DNA from: Prevotella sp.
GTDB taxonomy: Bacteria > Bacteroidota > Bacteroidia > Bacteroidales > Dysgonomonadaceae
Assembly: GCA_031263965.1 (NCBI GenBank)
Contig: JAISES010000245.1
Coordinates: 1 to 7,650, forward strand
Length of the DNA stretch: 7,650 bases
Reading direction: 5' to 3'
This document shows positions 1 to 5,992 of this stretch, one piece after another. The notes beneath the pieces are model-generated. The model ran no database searches and was not told the DNA's origin. It saw nothing but the letters and a program-made list of their open reading frames with translations. Made by a program: the position numbers and the translations under genes. Positions within the stretch are counted from its first letter, which is position 1. Each line of letters begins with the position of its first letter.

Positions 1-256
1 ACCCGCTACGATCGCCTGATAGGCGTTACTACTATAAAAAATGCGATGGACATCTTTTAACACAGGTGAATATTTTGCTATAAACGAAACAAATAACCGA
101 TAGCCTGTTTTCTGTTTCAAAAACTAAAAATCAGCAGGACGGATAAATTCACAAACAGATAAACAAAAACAGTTCAGTTCTTATATAAGAAATAAACAGC
201 TGCTTTTTATTTCAATTATCTGCTTAATTTTAAGATCGTATGTGTATAATCTTAGA
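1..256. other. A+T-rich leader without a recognisable gene
   Basis: No convincing coding frame is visible here. The left end carries a short perfect inverted repeat, CGCCT-GAT-AGGCG at 13-25, followed by TTACTACTATAAAAAA. It could be the tail of a weak terminator for a gene to the left, but a 5-bp stem is little support. The rest is A-rich low-complexity sequence. GAAACA (86-91) and TGTTTC (113-118) form a weak inverted repeat. TGTGTATAA at 241-249 matches the DnaA-box consensus on the minus strand and recurs twice at 1081-1103. Confidence 0.5.
225..232 (+). promoter_or_regulatory. Weak candidate -7 promoter element for the small gene at 257
   Basis: TAATTTTA matches the Bacteroidetes -7 element TAnnTTTG at every fixed position except the final G, and lies about 25 bp before the likely start codon. 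No TTTG-type -33 box is seen at the expected spacing; the nearest T-rich tract is around 203-208. The call rests on one imperfect box in an A+T-rich region. Confidence 0.25.
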
Positions 257-706
257 ATGAAAGTAAATATGAAAAAAGACTCTGTTAATTACCAGTTTCT
301 GTACAATCTGACAGATACAGAACATTACGAACTGCATCAATTTGTCCTTGGTGTGATTGGAATGTGTAAAGATGATATTCCCGATATGGCTTCGATATGG
401 AATATCTACAATTTTCTACTCCGGCAAGAAAATAGTTATTATAAGTGTAAGGGTAATGCCGGTACGCCAAAAGCAGATATCCCAAACAATACGGAAACTA
501 CGCTCATCAGTTATCAACTGATTTATATACGCCGAAAAGTTGATAACGTATTATTAAACCTCGTAAAACTGATTAATGCCCCTGCTGAAACGAATGAATC
601 AGCTCCCTGGACAGAGGAGGCATATAAAGTTATTATCGATCTGATCAATTCTTACCTGATAAAAACAGAATGGAAACATACGGCGGATGAGCATCTGATT
701 AATTGA
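257..706 (+). CDS. Small helical protein of unknown function
   Basis: I do not recognise this family with confidence. The product is about 149 residues, with no signal peptide, no long hydrophobic segment and no cysteine or histidine cluster, so it is probably cytosolic. Leucine/isoleucine spacing suggests mostly alpha helix, with a loop rich in Asn, Gly, Pro and Thr near the middle (around KGNAGTPKADIPNN). The pattern of an N-terminal TEHYELHQF-like helix and a C-terminal EEAYKVIIDLINSY helix faintly recalls DUF6261-type Bacteroidales proteins, but this is a weak impression. The start is uncertain: the frame opens with GTG at 242, with ATG at 257 and ATG at 269 (MKKDS). I chose 257; 269 is nearly as likely. 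It appears to be transcribed alone, since almost 500 bp separate it from the next gene. No terminator is obvious after it. Confidence 0.6.
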   Translation: MKVNMKKDSVNYQFLYNLTDTEHYELHQFVLGVIGMCKDDIPDMASIWNIYNFLLRQENSYYKCKGNAGTPKADIPNNTETTLISYQLIYIRRKVDNVLLNLVKLINAPAETNESAPWTEEAYKVIIDLINSYLIKTEWKHTADEHLIN

Positions 707-720
707 CACACATCTTTCAG

Positions 721-768
721 CTCTCAGGAGCCGGAAAACACACAAGAGATGGAATCTGCTCTTGAGAG
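721..768. repeat. Nested, mutually exclusive inverted repeats
   Basis: CTCTCA at 721-726 is the reverse complement of TGAGAG at 763-768, and CAAGAG at 743-748 is the reverse complement of CTCTTG at 759-764. The two pairings overlap at 763-764, so the transcript could form one hairpin or the other but not both in full. Both stems are only 6 bp and no U-tract follows. This may be chance or a weak structure downstream of the small gene ending at 706. Confidence 0.25.
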
Positions 769-874
769 ATGAAACTTATCTCACGTGTGAATGCTTTTGC
801 GCACACCCGTTTTACTGGGATGTACGACAAAATTCCCAATCGGCTAATCTCTTTAGGTGATGCAGGGCGAAAAA

Positions 875-984
875 ACCATTGTAATGTCTTCAAGAAACCA
901 TTACGATGCCTTTATAAAACCATTGTGATGTCTTTGCAGAACCATCGTAATGATTTTTTAAAAGCATTGTGATGATTTTTTAAC
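875..984 (+). repeat. Array of five contiguous 22-bp direct repeats with an imperfect palindromic core
   Basis: Five units follow each other with no spacer at 875-896, 897-918, 919-940, 941-962 and 963-984. Each has the form A(C/G)CAT, four variable bases, ATG and a T-rich then A-rich tail. The cores are CATTGTAATG, CATTACGATG, CATTGTGATG, CATCGTAATG and CATTGTGATG. CAT and ATG are kept in all five, so each core is an imperfect 10-bp dyad. The cores of units 2 and 4 are exact reverse complements of each other. The 22-bp period (about two helical turns) and lack of spacers suit an iteron array or a multi-site operator. The period is not a multiple of three, which argues against a coding repeat. 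No binding protein can be named. Confidence 0.85.
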
Positions 985-1080
985 TATTTCATTACTCTTT
1001 TAACCTCTCCGGAACCGATTAACAATCCTTTCCTGATAAACCTGCCCTGCTTTAGTTGTTTTTACAGGCTGCTTTCAGGA

Positions 1081-1103
1081 TGTGTATAAATGCTTGTGTA
1101 TAA
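1081..1103 (-). promoter_or_regulatory. Pair of DnaA-box-like 9-mers
   Basis: TGTGTATAA occurs at 1081-1089 and again at 1095-1103, in the same orientation and 14 bp apart. Its reverse complement, TTATACACA, fits the DnaA-box consensus TTATNCACA exactly. A third copy lies at 241-249. The pair sits about 100 bp after the 22-bp repeat array. The sequence match is direct; binding by DnaA is inference, and the boxes could equally serve another regulator or be chance. Confidence 0.4.
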
Positions 1104-1140
1104 GTCGTACACCCGGTTTATTGGTCGATAATGATACTTT

Positions 1141-1174
1141 CATTTAAAATCAATATATTTGGGACATTTAAAAT
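1141..1174 (+). repeat. 10-bp direct repeat flanking the -7 box
   Basis: CATTTAAAAT occurs at 1141-1150 and 1165-1174, 24 bp apart, with the TATATTTG box between. Each contains the palindrome TTTAAA. The second copy overlaps the predicted transcription start. Two identical half-sites either side of the core promoter resemble an operator at which a dimeric or cooperative regulator could block RNA polymerase. The region is A+T-rich, so some of the similarity may be compositional. Confidence 0.45.
1154..1161 (+). promoter_or_regulatory. Bacteroidetes-type -7 promoter element for the DUF6493/SWIM unit
   Basis: TATATTTG is a perfect match to TAnnTTTG, the -7 element used by the primary sigma factor of Bacteroidetes. 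It would place the transcription start near 1168, giving a leader of roughly 35-40 nt before the ATG at 1205. A good -33 TTTG box is not visible at the usual 19-21 bp spacing, so the promoter may be weak or activator dependent. Identical 10-bp repeats flank it closely. Confidence 0.55.
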
Positions 1175-1204
1175 GGGTACTAATAGTTGAAACCCTTATA
1201 AACA

Positions 1205-1546
1205 ATGGTTGACGATTTTCTGAAGATTTACAAAAATAATGAAACGGGTAACATTATTCCTTTTCTTAAAAAGCTTTCGGCCAAAGACAAAAAAGAGATT
1301 GTCAGGGCGATGAAGCCTTTTTCAGATGTAGCTTATAATAAAGGGAATAAGGATATATTCTATGTAGCGGCGCTGGCCTGTTGCACGAAGTCGCAGTTCA
1401 AGACTTATACGCAATGGTATTATGGATATATTCCCGAGTTGGCCGACGAAGTATTGGCATGGCATTGTCCGGCCTGGCTGTCGGAACATTATAACAGCCT
1501 GATGGAAAGCAATTGGAGCTGTTTACCTTACGTATGCGTGTACTGA
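1205..1546 (+). pseudogene. DUF6493-like protein, copy 1, N-terminal fragment
   Basis: This encodes 113 residues from an ATG at 1205. Residues 1-105 match the start of the second copy: IIPFLKKLSAKDKKEIV here against ILPFLKKLTIEERRELV, and LAWHCPAWL against MEWYCPEWF. After about LMESNW the match stops and the frame ends at TGA (1544-1546). The continuation of the protein resumes in another frame at 1495 or just after, at a point about 100 residues further along the second copy. The simplest reading is an internal deletion of about 105 codons that also changed the frame. DUF6493 proteins are large, poorly characterised, probably cytosolic proteins that often sit beside SWIM zinc-finger genes. 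The fragment starts just after a good -7 promoter element, so a truncated peptide may still be made. Confidence 0.65.
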
Positions 1547-2499
1547 GAGAATGTCTGCAAACGGTAAACCAGGATTTTAAACTCGGATATGCCGGCTGGT
1601 TTGCAGGGTTGTTCACGGATATGAAGCCTTCGGAAGAGGAGTTGCTTCTTTTGCAGGACGATCTCTTTGCCACATTTAACAGTAAACATACCAAATTGCC
1701 CAATAAGGTATTGGAAAGCCTTAAAGCAATCGCTGCTCATCCCGGTTTCCGTCTGAACGACTTTATCGCTTCGCTGCCTTTGCTGCTTTCATCACAGATA
1801 AAAGCCATTGTAAACGCCATGCTTACCATTTTGGATAAGGTGGCCAGAACGGCGATAGAGAAGGGGGAAATTATTTGCCCCGAAATAGCGCCTGTATTTC
1901 TTAACTGGGATGAAGCGATTCAAAAGAAAGCGGCTAAACTGATCGCACAATATGGCAACAGGGATTCGGAGTTGATAAAAGAGTCTCTGGCCGGCTATAG
2001 AGATATGATTTTAATGTCGGTAAGGGAAATGCTGAAACCCTGGCTCAGTGCAGGCCCCCGGGAGCAGGAAGAAAATGAAACAGGTATCGAACTACTTCCT
2101 GTTACAGACGAAGCCAACCGGATTCCGTCTATCGAAACATTGTTTATGCTAAAGACTGAAATAGCCGGTATTACGCTCCTGTTTCTGGCCTGCTGTATGA
2201 TTTGCTCGGAAAAGATGATCCGGAATTATGCTGGTGAAATATGGTTGGAACGCGCCGGTTCGGACCTGATAGACAGTTTTCAATTCGGATTCGTCATCGG
2301 AAAACTCTTATCGGCCAAATGGGCTCCGGTTAAAAGGCTGACTGATTTAATTACTGATAATCTGATGAACATTAGTCGCAAACATAATGAGGCCCTGGAG
2401 AGTATGACAAAGGCGGCTCTTACCCAGGTTTCAAAATCAATAACCAATCAAAAGAAATTGCAGGTCATCTGTGATGAATTGAATTATAAGTCAAAGTAG
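1495..2499 (+). pseudogene. DUF6493-like protein, copy 1, middle and C-terminal fragment
   Basis: The frame is open from 1495. Possible starts are TTG at 1513 and ATG at 1534 (MRVLREC), but family sequence is already under way there, so it is probably the downstream half of the gene starting at 1205. RMRVLRECLQTVNQDFK matches RMNVLRESLLAVNRNFN (about residues 213-229) of copy 2, and similarity continues through DEAIQKK and ILMSVREMLKPWL. At about 2146 the match jumps from residue 420 of copy 2 to its C-terminus: MLKTEIAGITLLFLA aligns with ELKTPMRAMHHLFLG, then both share KRLTDLITD and NIS. About 360 residues present in copy 2 are therefore missing here, lost in frame. Copy 2 begins 6 bp after the stop. 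A product of about 320 residues could be translated, but it would lack both the N-terminus and the core. Confidence 0.65.
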
Positions 2500-2505
2500 T
2501 CAGGT

Positions 2506-4428
2506 ATGAAAGAAGAATTTTTGGAAATATTGAATCGGGCAGATAAGGAGGCTATTCTTCCTTTTTTGAAGAAACTAACGATTGAGGAACGGAGAGAACT
2601 GGTCCCTGTCCTTAAAAAGGAATATAAACAGTATGATTCATGGCGCGAACGTCGGGATGCGGGCGACAGATTACCTGTTTTGCAGGTTGCTCAGTTTGTT
2701 TGTTTCACTGCTACGGATGCCAAAAGGCTTAATCAGTGGGATATACCGAATACGGATGTTGTTGAGCAGATCATGGAATGGTACTGCCCGGAATGGTTTA
2801 TCCGTCTCTTTACCGAGGCTGAATTTTATACTAATAGAACGTATGAAACAGTAAGTAAATGGCAGGATAAAGGATACGTTGAACCTTCCCCCGAACTGAT
2901 TGTTTTAACCCTTCCGAACGCTATTCATAAATATGACAGGGAAACCAGAACAAAATATATAACAACCGTTGATATAGAAAGATACCCCATAACATTAGAC
3001 GAACATATCTGGTATCTGTTTGAATATCCTTCCAATATCAAATGGGAAGACGGGTATATGCTCGGCAATAAAAATAAACTGACAGGTAAAGGGAACTGGT
3101 GCGATCTCTTTATTAAGTACGCTTCGGAAGGAAGGATTGACAGAATGAACGTATTGCGGGAAAGCCTGCTGGCCGTAAATCGCAATTTTAATAAAGTATT
3201 AACCGGTTGGTTTACGGACTTATTTATGGCAATGGAGCCCACAAAAGAAGAACAGTTAGCTTTACTGGATGAATTGTTTGCCACCCTTGCCTGTGTACAG
3301 ACAAAACCGGTGAATACCACCCTCACCCTGTTTAAACAACTTTGCACGGAAGATGATTTCAAAGAAGAAAACCTCCTGGAATATCTGCCCGTACTGCTCA
3401 GCTCGGAAACAAGAGCGATTCTAAAGAATACCTTAGCGCTGACAGAAGCGATTCTAAAGAAAAAAACAAACTACCAAAAAGAGCTGTGCATGGCAGTTAC
3501 CCGGGTTTTTCTGGTAAAAGACGAAGCCATACAAAAGAAAACGGCTGATATCATCACCAGATACATGAAACCGGATACCGGACTAAAAGAACAATTGGCT
3601 GTTTACGCAGATAGTATCCTGATGAGTATTCGTCCGAAACTGGAAGGCTATCTGGTAATGGAACAAACAAAGTCTGGTTTTTCCGGCAATCAACCGGTTT
3701 TATTTGAGAAACAACCTCTTTTGAACGAGAGATTACCGGAAATCAACTCTTTTGAAGATTTTGCCTTCTTTGCTTCACAGGCGTTGGATTTATCGGAAGC
3801 CTGTCAGTTTGATTTATTTGCAGGCGAACTGATCCGGTGGGGAAACGTAACCGACGCGTCGAATGTAATTATGCTGGAACCGGCTTTTCAGAAGATGTAT
3901 AAAGTTCTTTCCAAATGGGAGACTCCGCCAATGTCGGGAATCCTTCATTTTATCCTGTTGGAGTATGCCGATTATTTGCTGGACAAATACCCGGAAGCTC
4001 TGCATAAAACCCTGAAACAAAAGAAGAAGTTCCTTCGTTCTGATAAAGAGCGCCTGGAAAAGAGCAACTATTACAAAACAAGAATTGGCCCCTTTGCCAA
4101 ACGCGATATCCCTTCTTATTATACGGGATTCAAAGAAATAGGAAGTAACGTATTGGAGAAAATAAAGAAACAGGATACAGTACCACTCCTGTCAACTCCC
4201 ACGCACCTGCCTGCATGGATTCATCCGGTAGTATTGGTCGAAAGGCTTATACAACACCAGCAGGCCGGCATTGAGCCGGCCAGTATGGATTTGCAATTAG
4301 GACTTCAGCGTTGCGCCTTTGAACAGACAGAAGAGGCATTGATAGTAGCCAGACAATCCCTTCAGGGCGAATACAAAGACCTGATGGCAGACAGCGGCAG
4401 TAACCCGTTCGCCCGGCATACGATTTAA
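2506..4428 (+). pseudogene. DUF6493-like protein, copy 2, N-terminal 640 residues (frameshifted gene)
   Basis: This is the larger part of a DUF6493-like gene, starting at ATG 2506, six bases after copy 1. Order seen: an N-terminal helical domain (residues 1-105, ILPFLKKLTIEERRELV and WYCPEW), a segment lost from copy 1 (105-212), a helical repeat-like region (213-385), and a long region (400-625) ending in LQLGLQRCAFEQTEEAL and LQGEYKDLM, typical of the conserved family core. After DLM the sequence (ADSGSNPFARHTI, stop) no longer resembles the family, while the overlapping +1 frame reads VTRSPGIRF and then family-like sequence from 4385 onward. The original gene thus continued to 5173, for a product of roughly 900 residues, about the usual family size. 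No signal peptide or membrane segment is seen. The role is unknown; related proteins occur beside SWIM, MoxR and VWA genes. The 640-residue product could be stable, so residual function is not excluded. Confidence 0.7.
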
Positions 4429-5173
4429 AGAAACAGACGCTTTCAACTATAATCATATACCCAAAGAGTATATCTATAACAATTATCAATGGGAATCCTA
4501 TATGGAAGAGTATTTAGCGTATGGCAGTTATAACGCCGAAAAGAGAGACTATGAAAGATACCCGGCCACCCGTCCTGGTATTCATCAGATCTCGCCCCAG
4601 TATAAACCGGAAAAAATACAATCCGACTGGTTTATGGAATACCTGTTTGATGCGGCTGATACGGATGAAAACATCCGGTTCCTACTTTCCGCCGTGCCGA
4701 ATGTACCGGATAATATTTATAAACATATATCACTCCTTCTGTCTCGCATAAACTATGCGTGGGAAGTTAACGAACAACGTTTAGCCCGCTCGGCCGTTAA
4801 AATATTTCAGGAGTTAAAGACGCCAATGCGCGCTATGCATCATCTGTTCCTGGGAACCTGCCTTTTAGCAGGAGATAAGACCGTACGTGATTACGCCTCT
4901 CATATATGGACAGAACGTACCCCGTCAGAAATTGATAACAGACTATTAGGCAGTACAATCGGCCGGATAGAAACACACGAACTACTACCACTCAAACGCC
5001 TGACCGATCTGATAACAGACAAAATGCTCAACATAAGCCCCCTCCATAACCGGGCATTACAAGAACTGATTGAAGCGTTACTTCTGGAACTGAAAACACC
5101 CATCACAAATACAAAAAAGCTTTTGGAAATAAGGACAGAGATAATCAATCAAAGAGTAAAAAGAGTCAGGTAG
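4385..5173 (+). pseudogene. DUF6493-like protein, copy 2, C-terminal fragment after the frameshift
   Basis: The frame is open from just after a TGA at 4382-4384. A separate gene could only start at ATG 4502, giving 223 residues, but the codons before it read FKETDAFNYNHIPKEYIY and QWESYMEEY without a break in style, so this is a continuation rather than a gene start. Its C-terminal 120 residues align with the end of copy 1 (LKT, KRLTDLITD, NIS, HN.AL, TN.KKL), confirming that it is the tail of the same protein. The first 43 bases overlap the end of the 2506-4428 frame. The join probably marks a small deletion with frame change: DLM is followed here almost directly by a part that I would expect some 20-30 residues later. 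It ends 54 bp before the SWIM gene. Confidence 0.65.
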
Positions 5174-5180
5174 CCTGTAT

Positions 5181-5211
5181 TTAACTCATTAACTACTTAA
5201 CTCCTTTAACT
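5181..5211 (+). repeat. Four TTAACT repeats in the SWIM gene leader
   Basis: TTAACT occurs at 5181-5186, 5189-5194, 5197-5202 and 5206-5211, with spacings of 8, 8 and 9 bp. The block fills most of the 54-bp gap between the DUF6493 remnant and the SWIM start codon. It could be a slippage-prone microsatellite, an operator, or simply an unstructured A+T-rich leader that helps translation initiation where no Shine-Dalgarno sequence exists. No -7 box is seen in the gap, so the SWIM gene is probably read from upstream. Confidence 0.6.
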
Positions 5212-5227
5212 ACTAAAATAATATAAT

Positions 5228-5926
5228 ATGGAAGATTTATTGACATATAAGTATGCGAATCCTTCTCATTTAGCGAGGAAGGGAAACGCGGAAGAACTAT
5301 TCTTATCTAAATATAGTGAGATACAGAAAAATACGGATGCTCCCTGTTTCTTTTGGGGAAATATCAGCCAGCCGTTTATTATGGCCCGTTGCCTGATTAC
5401 ACTGTCTAATGTGGTGAAGTCGAGCTTCAGTATGTCGCCGGCAAAGATGGCTTTACTGAAAGACCCTATTGTAACGGCAGGTAATGGACGGATAAGGTTT
5501 GAAGGCTTTTCCCACTGTGCCGGCGTATATGCACGGGTAGATGTAATGCCTGACGGTCTGGATGGAGAGTTTTTAGAAAACGGAACGACCAACGTAGACT
5601 TCAACCAGCCGATGCTGAAAGCCTTAGGCGGAATCCGTCAGAATGAAAACTTTTACCGTCGCCTGCCCTTCAAACTAAACCGTATCATGAGTCTGAATCC
5701 CCGCATGAAAGGAGCTGACAAACTGATTGAAGAGAATAAGGTGGAACTAATTGGTAACACCCCGAAACGCGTTGAAGCCCGTGTAGAAGGAAGCGGCGTA
5801 CGCCATACAGTGATTCTGGATGATAAAAACGAACGGTGCACCTGCGAATGGTATAGCAAATATCAGGGCGAAAGAGGCCCTTGCAAACATGTTCTGGCTG
5901 TAAAGAAAATGATTCGGAACGTATAG
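5228..5926 (+). CDS. SWIM zinc-finger protein, probably internally shortened
   Basis: The product has 232 residues from ATG 5228. The C-terminus carries a SWIM zinc-binding motif CxCx12CxH with Cys204, Cys206, Cys219 and His221 (CTCEWYSKYQGERGPCKH). SWIM domains bind one zinc and act in DNA or protein binding. Residues 1-140 contain the N-terminal block typical of SWIM proteins that travel with MoxR-VWA modules: FFWGNISQP, LITLSNVVKSSF, FEGFSHCAGVYARVDV and GTTNVDFNQPML. As I recall the family, a central region of some 200 or more residues should follow before a YHRELPF...PRLKGA block and the SWIM motif; here IRQNEN is joined directly to FYRRLPF and NPRMKGADKLIEE. So an in-frame internal deletion near nucleotide 5650 is likely. 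The zinc ligands and both ends survive, so the protein may fold. It lies 54 bp after the DUF6493 remnants on the same strand and closes the unit. E. coli yehQ is a distant analogue. The SWIM call is firm; the deletion is inference. Confidence 0.85.
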   Translation: MEDLLTYKYANPSHLARKGNAEELFLSKYSEIQKNTDAPCFFWGNISQPFIMARCLITLSNVVKSSFSMSPAKMALLKDPIVTAGNGRIRFEGFSHCAGVYARVDVMPDGLDGEFLENGTTNVDFNQPMLKALGGIRQNENFYRRLPFKLNRIMSLNPRMKGADKLIEENKVELIGNTPKRVEARVEGSGVRHTVILDDKNERCTCEWYSKYQGERGPCKHVLAVKKMIRNV

Positions 5927-5932
5927 AGATAC

Positions 5933-5973
5933 GTATACCGGGAACCTTATAAATACAGGTTCCCGGCATATAC
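5933..5973. terminator. Bidirectional hairpin terminator between converging units
   Basis: A perfect 10-bp stem, CCGGGAACCT (5938-5947) and AGGTTCCCGG (5957-5966), closes a 9-nt A+T-rich loop. GTATA (5933-5937) and TATAC (5969-5973) extend it by 5 bp after a 2-nt bulge. It lies 6 bp after the SWIM stop and 19 bp beyond the stop of the minus-strand gene, so it can serve both directions. No strong U-tract follows on either strand, so it may act as a 3' stabilising structure as well as a terminator. Confidence 0.7.
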
Positions 5974-5992
5974 CGAATTCTGTTATGGGCTT

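Larger units (their letters stand above)
707..1204. other. Gene-free 498-bp region with repeats and regulatory-looking sites
   Basis: No gene is supported here. From left to right the stretch holds competing short inverted repeats (721-768), unremarkable sequence to about 874, an array of five 22-bp direct repeats (875-984), two DnaA-box-like 9-mers (1081-1089 and 1095-1103), and a promoter at 1154-1161 flanked by identical 10-bp repeats. A frame open at 769-972 runs through the array but is probably not a gene. Confidence 0.6.

Noticed and set aside
13..25. Hairpin CGCCT-GAT-AGGCG as a terminator
   Set aside because: The stem is only 5 bp with a 3-nt loop and no adjacent U-tract. I mention it in the leader entry but do not call it.
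71..77. TATTTTG as a -7 promoter element
   Set aside because: It is one base short of the TAnnTTTG spacing and lies more than 170 bp before the nearest start codon.
769..972. Open frame of 67 codons on the plus strand through the repeat array
   Set aside because: About half of it is made of 22-bp repeats whose period is not a multiple of three, so the translated repeats do not match one another. It has no promoter of its own and no recognisable domain.
875..984. CRISPR array
   Set aside because: The repeats abut with no spacers, are only 22 bp and diverge between units. No cas gene is present.
1495..1546. Programmed ribosomal frameshift in copy 1
   Set aside because: No slippery heptamer was seen, and about 105 residues are missing at the same point, which frameshifting would not explain.
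1398..1740. Minus-strand open frames opposite copy 1 (1398-1703 and 1528-1740)
   Set aside because: They are antisense to sequence that aligns with copy 2 at the protein level and show no recognisable domain.
2925..3362. Minus-strand 145-codon open frame
   Set aside because: It is a shadow of the DUF6493 coding frame, Ser/Leu-rich as expected for antisense, with no family resemblance.
5266..5969. Minus-strand open frames opposite the SWIM gene
   Set aside because: The plus-strand frame carries the SWIM motif and family blocks; the antisense frames have no recognisable features, and one runs into the terminator hairpin.
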